Shown here piece by piece: positions 21,992 to 28,641 of a stretch of 35,568 bases of DNA. Source of the stretch: JAGOPB01 sp964606295 (GTDB lineage Bacteria > Patescibacteriota > Minisyncoccia > Phycocordibacterales > UBA9973); assembly GCA_964606295.1 (NCBI GenBank), contig CAZSFR010000005.1:1-35568 (forward strand), in the 5' to 3' direction. The notes beneath the pieces are model-generated. The model was not told the origin of the DNA and searched no databases. It was given only the letters and a program-made list of their open reading frames with translations. How positions within the stretch are numbered: position 1 is the first letter of the stretch; each line of letters opens with the position of its first letter. Position numbers and translations under genes: made by a program.

Positions 21992-22816
21992 TCAAGCTTG
22001 TATGTAATCTATCTCCTTTTTCCCTTCAGGAATCACTTTTACAATCACAAATTTTCCTTCTTCAAATTTTGCTTCTGAAATGATAATGCGTTTATCGTCT
22101 TTGAAAAAATACGTTCTCGGCCATTCGGCGTACGCGCGATATTTGTTCCACTTCACAACATCGGATGTTTCATTTGTCAGATCTCCGTCTTCTTTTTTCA
22201 TCTTTCCACATTTACTCGCTTGCGCATGATCTTGTGGAACAGGTGTTATTTTCCCTATGACGTAATCCGGCAATATGTTTGCAAGTAATTCTGCGCCGAG
22301 TGTGATAAGTCGTGCACGAAGTTGGGGTGTTCGCTCTGTTGGTTCGATTCGAGTCTTTTCCATGGCGACAATGTCACCTGCATCAAGTGTATATACCATT
22401 TCTTGAATAGTGACACCTGTTTCAGTATCACCGTGCAAAAGTGCCGATTCGACAGGGGACGCACCGCGATATTTTGGAAGCAGAGAGTAATGGATGTTCA
22501 GAACGCCGAGAGGGAATGAATTGATAAGTGATTCAGGAATTATTTTCCCATAAGCTACCACAAGCGCTAAGATGCAGTTGAAAGTTGAAAGCCGAAAGTC
22601 GAAAGCAGTATCCAAGCCTTCAGGTTGGAGTACTAGTATGCCGTGAGCATCTGCCCAGAGCTTCACAGGAGAGGATTGCATCTTCATACCACGACCACTC
22701 GGGCGATCAGGAGAGGTGACGATCACGCTCGGTACCAATCCATGCGCAAAAAGTATCTCAAGCGTATCGCTTGCGACATACGGGGTGCCGAAAAATACAA
22801 AAGGAGTTTTCTTCAT
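21992..22816 (-). CDS. fmt: Methionyl-tRNA formyltransferase
   Basis: 274-aa enzyme that formylates Met-tRNA for initiation using 10-formyl-tetrahydrofolate. Formyltransferase-fold residues are present: FFGTPYVAS at 8-16, the loop SPDRPSGRG (35-43), catalytic N107 and H109 in LNIHYSLLPKYRGASP, and D145 in TLDAGDI. The C-terminal domain is shorter than in E. coli Fmt (about 315 aa). Residues 72-80 are encoded by four tandem 7-base repeats. The ATG shares its A with the def stop (TAATG), so translation is coupled. It is the last gene of the lepB-hisS-def-fmt operon. Confidence 0.95.
   Translation of the reverse strand: MKKTPFVFFGTPYVASDTLEILFAHGLVPSVIVTSPDRPSGRGMKMQSSPVKLWADAHGILVLQPEGLDTAFDFRLSTFNCILALVVAYGKIIPESLINSFPLGVLNIHYSLLPKYRGASPVESALLHGDTETGVTIQEMVYTLDAGDIVAMEKTRIEPTERTPQLRARLITLGAELLANILPDYVIGKITPVPQDHAQASKCGKMKKEDGDLTNETSDVVKWNKYRAYAEWPRTYFFKDDKRIIISEAKFEEGKFVIVKVIPEGKKEIDYIQA
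22577..22604. repeat. Four tandem 7-base repeats inside fmt
   Basis: Plus-strand units GTTGAAA, GTTGAAA, GCCGAAA and GTCGAAA encode residues around FDFRLSTFN on the minus strand, just before the conserved AYGKI strand. The period (7) is not a multiple of three, so copy-number change would shift the frame. Confidence 0.8.
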
Positions 22817-23382
22817 TATTCATTACCCATTATCAATTTTTCATCACCGGCTTCCTTCTTCTCATACCCTTCTCTGACATTTCTCGCTTTATCGATGAAA
22901 AGCACACCGTCTAGATGATCCGTCTCGTGCTGGAATATGTGTGCCAAAAGTCCGCCCGCGCCTCGTGTGAATTTCTTGCCGTGTTCATCGTATGCTTCGA
23001 CAGTTGCATTCACTGATCGCTCAACTTGTCCCCAGATTGGGCGCACGGAAAGACATCCCTCGTCGAGCCAAGCTTTCTTTTTGGAAAGCTTGGTGATGAC
23101 TGGATTGATGAAGTAGACATCCTTTTCTTTAGTTGGCGCATCCGGAGGTATGCCTTTGCCGCGAATGAATCGAGGATCGAATACCTTACCCGCGACTGCA
23201 AAGATTCGAAGAGAGTATCCAATCTGCGGCGCAGCAATCGCGACGCCATCGCCTTGGCTTGCGAGAGATGTGCTCATATCATAAAGAACCTTTTTGAATT
23301 TTAAGGTTTTGAAGTCTTTGATTGGGACCTCTTTTGCAATTTTGCGAAGGACAGGATTGCCGTCTTGAACTATTTTTTTCAT
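22816..23382 (-). CDS. def: Peptide deformylase
   Basis: 188-aa metal-dependent hydrolase removing the formyl group from new proteins. All three motifs are present: GVAIAAPQIG at 46-55, EGCLS at 108-112 (metal ligand C110) and HETDH at 152-156. An insert of about 12 residues around 70-86 (FDPRFIRGKGIPPD) lengthens the segment between motifs 1 and 2. The C-terminal tail is charged. Pairing with fmt, with a 1-base overlap, is the classic formylation-cycle arrangement. Confidence 0.95.
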   Translation of the reverse strand: MKKIVQDGNPVLRKIAKEVPIKDFKTLKFKKVLYDMSTSLASQGDGVAIAAPQIGYSLRIFAVAGKVFDPRFIRGKGIPPDAPTKEKDVYFINPVITKLSKKKAWLDEGCLSVRPIWGQVERSVNATVEAYDEHGKKFTRGAGGLLAHIFQHETDHLDGVLFIDKARNVREGYEKKEAGDEKLIMGNE

Positions 23383-23393
23383 AGATGGGTAGG

Positions 23394-23424
23394 AAGTTTA
23401 TAAAGTATTTTACTTTATAAACTT
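23394..23424. repeat. Perfect AT-only inverted repeat between hisS and def
   Basis: AAGTTTATAAAGTA / TACTTTATAAACTT, a 14-bp perfect stem with a TTT loop that nearly fills the 46-base gap between two genes of one operon. No T-run follows on the minus strand, so it is not a standard terminator. Confidence 0.7.
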
Positions 23425-23428
23425 TTAC

Positions 23429-24727
23429 TTACATGTTTTTAAGATGTTCAAAAAGTTTGTCTAGCTTCACTGTTTCTTGAGAATGCGTATGCATGTTTCT
23501 GAGGATGACGGACTTTTCGATGGCTTCTTTCTGACCAAAGAGCATCGCGTAGGGGACACCGAGTTTCTCCGCGATTGCGAGTTGCTGTGAGAGCGAATCT
23601 TTTGAAAGTGACTGTACCATTGGTATGTGTGCCTTGCGGAGAATTTCTATGACATTGAGGCTTTTGAGTTTTGCTTCTGCGCCAAGCTGAATAAAACATA
23701 TCTTTGGTTTTTTAATGATGCGGGGGTGTAGCTTTTTGTACCATGGCGCGGAAACTATGCGGTCAACGCCGAGTGCAACGCCGACAGCATAGACGTCTTT
23801 TCTGCTTCCCAATGATTTTGCAAGATAATCATAACGTCCGCCAGCAGCGATAGTGAGTGATTCACCTTCGACACCGAGCCCTTCTTCTATTATCTCAAAA
23901 ACAGTGTGTGTGTAATACGAAAGACCGCGCACGAGAGTCTTGTTAACGCGATACTGAATACCGAGCTCTTCTAGATATTCGAGAACTTCTTTGAAGTGAC
24001 GCTTTGATGCAGGATTGAGGAAGCTCAATATGTCGGGCGCGTCTTGGTTGATAGCAATAGTTTTCTCGTCTTTGGAATCGAGAAGGCGAAGAGGATTGAC
24101 TTTGAGGCGCTCGCGATCATTGGGAGGTAGATCGTTTACATGTTTTCTGTAGTATGCGGTGAGTTCTTTCACATATGCAGTGCGGGATTCTTTGTCGCCC
24201 ATCGAATTTACGTCAACAACGAGATTTTCTGCACCTGCTTCTTCAAGTATTGAGATAGTGCTTTTTATAATCATCGCATCAGCAACACTTTTTTCTGATC
24301 CAATCATCTCGAGATTAAACTGACGGAACTGTCGGAAACGTCCGCGCTGTGGTTTGTCATGTCGGAAAAGCTGTCCGTATGAATAGAGCATGAGGGGTTG
24401 GGGTTGTGATCCCATGCCGTGCTCGAGATACGCTCGCATAACACCAGCTGTGTATTCAGGGCGAAGTGCCAAGTGGTCGCCTCCTTTTGTGCGGAGAGAA
24501 TACATTTCTTTGTCGACGATATCTGTGCCGATGCCGATCGATGTTGTGAAGACTTCCTCATCTTCCATTATTGGTGTCTCAATAGGGCGGAAACCATAGT
24601 AGACTGATACTTCCTGTGCTTTTTCGAAGAAGCCTTGATAAAGATAGTACTCATCAAACATGATATCGTGCATGCCTTTTGGTGCTTGCAATGCACCTTT
24701 TGGATTTTTCTTTGCTGGTTGGGTCAT
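23429..24727 (-). CDS. hisS: Histidyl-tRNA synthetase
   Basis: 432-aa class II synthetase. Motif 1 region with FRPIETPIMED lies near 46-56, motif 2 FRHDKPQRGRFRQF at 121-134, and the His-specific motif RGLSYYTHTVFE at 267-278, followed by AAGGRYD (294-300) and motif 3 GVALGVDRI (316-324). The usual RGLDYY is RGLSYY here (Ser270), a change at a normally well kept position. A C-terminal anticodon-binding domain follows from about 335. The gene starts 6 bases after the lepB stop in the same operon. Confidence 0.96.
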   Translation of the reverse strand: MTQPAKKNPKGALQAPKGMHDIMFDEYYLYQGFFEKAQEVSVYYGFRPIETPIMEDEEVFTTSIGIGTDIVDKEMYSLRTKGGDHLALRPEYTAGVMRAYLEHGMGSQPQPLMLYSYGQLFRHDKPQRGRFRQFRQFNLEMIGSEKSVADAMIIKSTISILEEAGAENLVVDVNSMGDKESRTAYVKELTAYYRKHVNDLPPNDRERLKVNPLRLLDSKDEKTIAINQDAPDILSFLNPASKRHFKEVLEYLEELGIQYRVNKTLVRGLSYYTHTVFEIIEEGLGVEGESLTIAAGGRYDYLAKSLGSRKDVYAVGVALGVDRIVSAPWYKKLHPRIIKKPKICFIQLGAEAKLKSLNVIEILRKAHIPMVQSLSKDSLSQQLAIAEKLGVPYAMLFGQKEAIEKSVILRNMHTHSQETVKLDKLFEHLKNM

Positions 24728-24733
24728 AGTGAT

Positions 24734-25309
24734 TTAATAAATTGTTTTTCCTGGTAAAATATCTGCATGTTTTATTGGTACAAGACGTATAAATGCTCGT
24801 CCGATTAGGTATTTTTCTGGAAGAACTCCCCATACACGTGAATCTGAGCTCGCATTTCTGTTGTCTCCCATAACATAGTATTCACCGACACCTAGCGTTT
24901 TTGAGATATCGTTGTGTGATGGTGATTTGACGTATGGCTCAGCGAGAGCGAAACCTTCTGGGTGCTCAGGATTTTTGATAGACACTTGCTCTCCATCGAT
25001 TACAACTGTTTCTCCCGGCATGCCTATGATGCGCTTGATATAAAATGTTGAAGGGTCGTTTGGATAGCGGAAGACAACCACTTCTCCGCGCGTGGGACCT
25101 CTAAAATGATACGAAAACTCATCGACAATAAGATAATCCCTGTTTTCAAAAGTAGGGAACATCGATGTTCCGGAAACGATGAAAGGCTGTGCGACGAAGA
25201 CGCGGACAGGAACAACTATTGCAAGTGCAATAAGTGCAAACTTGGCAAGTTCCCACCAAGAATTTTCTTTCTTTTTTAATGGTATGTTGAGTGTGTTATT
25301 TTCTTCCAT
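24734..25309 (-). CDS. lepB: Signal peptidase I
   Basis: 191-aa membrane serine protease that cleaves signal peptides. There is one N-terminal transmembrane segment (about 19-40). The catalytic Ser is in SGTSMFPTF (S49) and the catalytic Lys in YIKRIIGMPGE (K92). GDNRNASSDSRVWG is the conserved box E. The start ATG at 25309 is preferred to a TTG at 25318; a TACAAT box lies 8 bases before it. It is first in the operon lepB-hisS-def-fmt and presumably processes the secreted peptidase, Cys-rich protein and pilin-like proteins of this window. Confidence 0.95.
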   Translation of the reverse strand: MEENNTLNIPLKKKENSWWELAKFALIALAIVVPVRVFVAQPFIVSGTSMFPTFENRDYLIVDEFSYHFRGPTRGEVVVFRYPNDPSTFYIKRIIGMPGETVVIDGEQVSIKNPEHPEGFALAEPYVKSPSHNDISKTLGVGEYYVMGDNRNASSDSRVWGVLPEKYLIGRAFIRLVPIKHADILPGKTIY

Positions 25310-25411
25310 GCACCGCAATTGTAGTATATCGAGGCTATTGACGAGAAGGACGTTTGCGTGTCCGAATAAGAAAGGATTTTAATATGATAAAGCAAGGAGA
25401 AGCCGATTTCA

Positions 25412-25420
25412 TGTTAGGAT
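25412..25420 (+). promoter_or_regulatory. Extended -10 box (TGT-TAGGAT) of pth
   Basis: Ends 6 bases before the ATG at 25427. The same TGTTAGGAT string serves as the -10 region of the S1 gene on the other strand. Confidence 0.6.
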
Positions 25421-25426
25421 ACTTGT

Positions 25427-26020
25427 ATGCACTATATAATAGCACTTGGAAATCCGGGAGAAGAGTATAAAGCAAATCGGCACAATTGCGGACGCATTGT
25501 GATTGATCTCATCTCAAAAAAATTGGAGCTCGAAAATTTCAAAGAAGACAAAAAAGCTCATGCTCTTCGCTCCAAAGGTGCTGTCGAAGGAAAAAAGATC
25601 GAAGCAGTTTTTCCTAACAATTTCATGAACAACTCGGGTGCGAGCGTGAAGCCGTTTGTTGCAAGTGTGAAAGATTTGGAAAAGATAATTGTTGTATACG
25701 ATGATATCGATTTACCTCTCGGCACTGTTCGCATCTCTTATAATCGCGGAAGCGGAGGACACAACGGGCTCTCCTCTATCGCGAAAGCATTGAAAAGTGA
25801 AGCGTTTGTTCGTATTCGTGTTGGTGTTTCTCCTAGTAAGGCGTCTGGAAAAACCAAGAAGCCTGATTCTGGTGAGGGCGTCCTCAAGTTTCTTCTTGGC
25901 AATTTCCGCCCCAAGGAACTGGAAGAACTCAAGAAAATTTCAAAAACAGTTTTGCTCGCACTCATACTTTTAGTTACAGAAGATAGAGAGCGCGCAATGA
26001 ATGAGATTAATTCATTGTAG
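25427..26020 (+). CDS. pth: Peptidyl-tRNA hydrolase
   Basis: 197-aa esterase that recycles peptidyl-tRNA. Catalytic H19 is in ANRHNCG, with N9 in LGNPG. FMNNSG holds the Asn near 68, VVYDDIDLPLG the Asp near 93, and GSGGHNGLSS the Asn near 113. These match the E. coli set N10, H20, N68, D93, N114. Length is normal. It is divergent from lepB with 117 bases between. A Nudix gene follows after 4 bases. Confidence 0.96.
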   Translation: MHYIIALGNPGEEYKANRHNCGRIVIDLISKKLELENFKEDKKAHALRSKGAVEGKKIEAVFPNNFMNNSGASVKPFVASVKDLEKIIVVYDDIDLPLGTVRISYNRGSGGHNGLSSIAKALKSEAFVRIRVGVSPSKASGKTKKPDSGEGVLKFLLGNFRPKELEELKKISKTVLLALILLVTEDRERAMNEINSL

Positions 26021-26024
26021 AATT

Positions 26025-26432
26025 ATGACATCTAACACACGCACAAGAATTGCAGCAATCATAATTGAAAAAGGAAAAATCCTTTTCTTGAAGGGAAAAA
26101 GATATGAAGAATTGTGGACGCCAGGCGGTAAAGTTGACGGGGAAGAGACGGATGAAGAGTGCCTGAAAAGGGAACTAATAGAAGAGATCGGAGTTGAAAT
26201 CACAAACAGCAAATTTTTCAAAGAATATAAAACAGTTTCCTTTTATAATCCGAATCTAAATTTAACCGAAAGATTCTACACAGTAACAATTCGGGGAGAA
26301 ATAAAACCCGCACATGAAATTGAAAGTTTTGTCTGGTTTAGTAAAGATGACTATTTTTCAAAGAAATATCCCATGATTACTCATACCGAAGACGATTTGA
26401 TTCCTGACTTAATAAAAGATAAAGTATGGTAA
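26025..26432 (+). CDS. Nudix hydrolase
   Basis: 135-aa MutT-like hydrolase. The Nudix box G-x5-E-x7-REUxEExGU is complete: GKVDGEETDEECLKRELIEE then IGV (about residues 35-57). Substrate residues are not diagnostic; nucleoside diphosphate derivatives or damaged dNTPs are typical. The start at 26025 is taken because the longer frame overlaps the end of pth. An inward-facing bidirectional terminator separates it from the convergent S1 gene. Confidence 0.9.
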   Translation: MTSNTRTRIAAIIIEKGKILFLKGKRYEELWTPGGKVDGEETDEECLKRELIEEIGVEITNSKFFKEYKTVSFYNPNLNLTERFYTVTIRGEIKPAHEIESFVWFSKDDYFSKKYPMITHTEDDLIPDLIKDKVW

Positions 26433-26438
26433 TTCAAA

Positions 26439-26475
26439 CAAAAAAACCACTCGGATAGCCGAGCGGTTTTTTTTT
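26439..26475. terminator. Bidirectional terminator between the Nudix and S1 genes
   Basis: Stem AACC-A-CTCGG / CCGAG-C-GGTT with one mismatch, loop ATAG, and A/T runs on both sides. Confidence 0.9.
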
Positions 26476-26504
26476 AAGCTAATGCCGCACCTTGCATTTA
26501 GTTT

Positions 26505-27596
26505 CTACTTCGCCTTTTCATCGAGAAACGCCAGTGTCATTCTCTGGTCCTTTGGCTCAAAGAGCGTGATCTGGAATGAATATGTCTTTCCGAGTTCGAG
26601 TCCCTTGCGCAATTCCACATCTCCTCCCATAGTTGAATTGTGCACCAATCCAGCAACACCTGGTTTGATTGAAACAAGAGCGCCGTGCTTGTTGTGTTTA
26701 ATGACGACTCCTTTTACGATGTCGCCTTTCTTGATTGTTGATTCAAATTCCTTCCAAGGATTATCCTTGAGAGACTTAATCGAAAGTGAGATCTTGCCTT
26801 CCTTGATTTCAATAATCTTTGCTTTTACCTTGTCTCCGAGTTTGAAGAGTGTTCGTGGATCATCCACGAGACCCCAATCGAGTTCTGATATGTGTACTAA
26901 TCCTTCGAGACCTTCTTTGAGTTTTAGGAAGACACCAAAATCGACGATACCCGCAACGTCGCACATGAGTTCGTCACCCACTGCGTATTGAGAAATTATC
27001 TCTTCGCGTTCTTCAGGGTTATTTTCTTTTTCTGAGAAAATAAGTTTGCCTTCTTTTGGTTGTGCGCCGATGATAGTAACATCAATCTTTCCGCCAACAA
27101 GTTTCTTCAATTCTTTCAAAATCTTATCCTTATCTGCATCATCGACACGTGGGTAGTGATCAGGTTTGAGCTGTGATGAAGGGAGGAATCCTGAAACTCC
27201 TTGCCACTCCATGATAAGTCCACCTTTGTTTGCATCGAGAACCGCGAGAGAGAAAACTGTTTTTGCTTTTATAGCTTTTTCAGCTTCACTCCATATAAGT
27301 GCTTGCTTAGCTTCTTTGAGTGAGAGTTCGATATAGCCTTCTTCGTTTTCGCGTTGAACGACTTTTACTTTGATGAGATCTCCAATCGAGAGCTTGCGGA
27401 TAACGTCGCGCGCTTGCAAAAATTCCTTTCCGTAGATAATTCCTGTACCAAATGGTACAAGGTCGACATAGACTGCTGATTTCTCTATCGCAATTACGGG
27501 TCCTTCAACTATCGAATCTCTATCTGGAAATTCTGGAATTGTTTCTGCGTACGAGTGAAGTTCGTTTATTTCCTTTACTTCTGTTTCTGTCGTCAT
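26505..27596 (-). CDS. rpsA: Ribosomal protein S1-like protein with four S1 domains
   Basis: 363-aa RNA-binding protein of four OB-fold S1 repeats. The first contains VEGPVIAIEKSAVYVDL, the second the diverged VFSLAVLDANKGGLIMEW, the third the best match (VGDELMCDVAGIVDFGVFLK then GLEGLVHISEL), and the fourth KKGDIVKGVVIKHNKHGALV. E. coli S1 has six repeats; four is usual for shorter bacterial forms. It should bind mRNA at the 30S subunit. That is notable in a genome where many mRNAs look leaderless. The true start is the ATG at 27596: sequence above it is an untranslated leader holding a terminator-like hairpin. Confidence 0.9.
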   Translation of the reverse strand: MTTETEVKEINELHSYAETIPEFPDRDSIVEGPVIAIEKSAVYVDLVPFGTGIIYGKEFLQARDVIRKLSIGDLIKVKVVQRENEEGYIELSLKEAKQALIWSEAEKAIKAKTVFSLAVLDANKGGLIMEWQGVSGFLPSSQLKPDHYPRVDDADKDKILKELKKLVGGKIDVTIIGAQPKEGKLIFSEKENNPEEREEIISQYAVGDELMCDVAGIVDFGVFLKLKEGLEGLVHISELDWGLVDDPRTLFKLGDKVKAKIIEIKEGKISLSIKSLKDNPWKEFESTIKKGDIVKGVVIKHNKHGALVSIKPGVAGLVHNSTMGGDVELRKGLELGKTYSFQITLFEPKDQRMTLAFLDEKAK

Positions 27597-27712
27597 ATAT
27601 TTAATTAAAAAAGCCCTCCGACAAGCGGATGGCACCAATGGTTCCCAGGTTTCTCGTCTTCGTGCCATTTTGGCATGGATAGTCGAGTGTTACGCCTGTT
27701 CCCGCTACTAAT
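27597..27712 (-). promoter_or_regulatory. Attenuator-like leader of the S1 gene
   Basis: Predicted 116-base leader. Right before the ATG (minus strand) is a terminator: GCCATCCG / CGGAGGGC (27633-27626 with 27620-27613, one mismatch) with six T. The left arm overlaps the sequence GTGCCA (27635-27630), which can instead pair with TGGCAC (27667-27662). That segment in turn can pair in TGCCA-AAA-TGGCA (27675-27663). Three competing helices ending in a terminator just upstream of the start codon is the layout of a transcription attenuator or riboswitch. The ligand is unknown; autoregulation by S1 is one possibility. Confidence 0.6.
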
Positions 27713-27718
27713 ATTCTT

Positions 27719-27746
27719 ATCCTAACACATTTATATCTCTTTGCAA
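27719..27746 (-). promoter_or_regulatory. Promoter of the S1 gene
   Basis: Minus-strand TTGCAA (27746-27741), a 16-base spacer and TAGGAT (27724-27719) preceded by TGT (extended -10). Confidence 0.65.
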
Positions 27747-27767
27747 GTGGTTTGAAGGCTACAAAAA

Positions 27768-27776
27768 TGGTAGAAT
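27768..27776 (+). promoter_or_regulatory. Extended -10 box (TGG-TAGAAT) of the MBL-like gene
   Basis: Ends 6 bases before the ATG at 27783. It lies back to back with the S1 promoter on the other strand. Confidence 0.6.
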
Positions 27777-27782
27777 TCATTC

Positions 27783-28394
27783 ATGATTATCTCGTATTTT
27801 GGTGAGCAATTTTTCAAAATTTCCCAAGGAGATCTTGTGATTGCGTACAACCCAATCGGAAAGGAGAGCTCTGTCGCTGTTCCGACACGCTTTGGAGCAA
27901 ATGTCGCACTTGTTTCGCTCAATGACGCGCGTTTTTCTGGCATCGAAAGTGTCACTCATGGTGAGACAACCCCTTTTGTTGTAAGCGGTGCGGGAGAGTA
28001 CGAAGTTCGCGGTGTGGACATCGTTGGTGTCTCTTCAGAAACGACACTTCTCGGAGAAAAGAAAATCAATACCGCATATCTGCTTACTATAGATGATGTG
28101 ACGCTTTGTCTTCTCGGAGGTATGGCAAGTGAAAAGAATATCGCCGATATCAAATCAAAGGCAGGAAATATCGATGTTCTTTTTGTTCCTGTGGGAGAAT
28201 TCTTGACGCCATCTGATGCGCAGAAGGTTTCTGTGCTCCTTGAGCCTTCAATTGTAATCCCAATGAGTTACAATAAAGATACCCTCGCACGCTTTTTGAA
28301 AGAAAGCGAATCTCATGAAAAAGTTGAGAAGCTGACGATTCGCAAAAAGGATCTCGCTGGACGCGAGGGTGATGTAATCGTCTTAGAATATTAA
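27783..28394 (+). CDS. Metallo-beta-lactamase-fold protein lacking metal ligands
   Basis: 203-aa protein of the UlaG-like MBL superfamily. The fold pattern is visible: MIISYFGEQFFKI at the start, LVIAYNP, then SGAGEYEVRGVDIVGV and VLFVPVGEF. The HxHxDH motif that should follow strand ALVSLN is replaced by NDARFSGIES, and the late His of IPxHY is IPMSY. With the metal ligands gone it is probably not a hydrolase, and may be a binding or structural relative. It is first of a tight operon: 1 base to the next gene, then 3 bases to gyrA. Confidence 0.82.
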   Translation: MIISYFGEQFFKISQGDLVIAYNPIGKESSVAVPTRFGANVALVSLNDARFSGIESVTHGETTPFVVSGAGEYEVRGVDIVGVSSETTLLGEKKINTAYLLTIDDVTLCLLGGMASEKNIADIKSKAGNIDVLFVPVGEFLTPSDAQKVSVLLEPSIVIPMSYNKDTLARFLKESESHEKVEKLTIRKKDLAGREGDVIVLEY

Positions 28395-28395
28395 T

Positions 28396-28638
28396 ATGAG
28401 AACTGTCGTTCGAAAACTTCGCTCCAGACCACCCCACGAAAAAAGAAAAATTCTTTATTTTCTTACCGTGGTGACCATGTTCGCAGTTATTTTTATATGG
28501 ACGATGTCGCTTGGTAATCGCTATGGAGAGAGAGGTGTGCAACTTCCGAAAGATACAACAGTCAAAAAGGAAACACAAAGTCCGTTCTCGATAATCGGCG
28601 AAACATTTCGAGACGCTTACAAATCTGCAAAACAATAA
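28396..28638 (+). CDS. Small single-pass membrane protein upstream of gyrA
   Basis: 80-aa protein with a basic N-terminus (RKLRSRPPHEKRK), one transmembrane helix (about 19-37: ILYFLTVVTMFAVIFIWTM) and a short polar tail. No family is recognised. Gaps of 1 and 3 bases on either side tie it to the MBL-like and gyrA genes. The positive-inside rule places the C-terminus outside. Confidence 0.75.
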   Translation: MRTVVRKLRSRPPHEKRKILYFLTVVTMFAVIFIWTMSLGNRYGERGVQLPKDTTVKKETQSPFSIIGETFRDAYKSAKQ

Positions 28639-28641
28639 TAT

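Noticed and set aside
22577..22604. Tandem units as a CRISPR array
   Set aside because: Units are 7 bases long with no spacers and lie inside fmt; no cas genes are in the window.
26482..26991. 169-codon plus-strand open frame
   Set aside because: Antisense to the clear S1-domain gene, Ser/Pro-rich without motifs, and begins in the terminator region.
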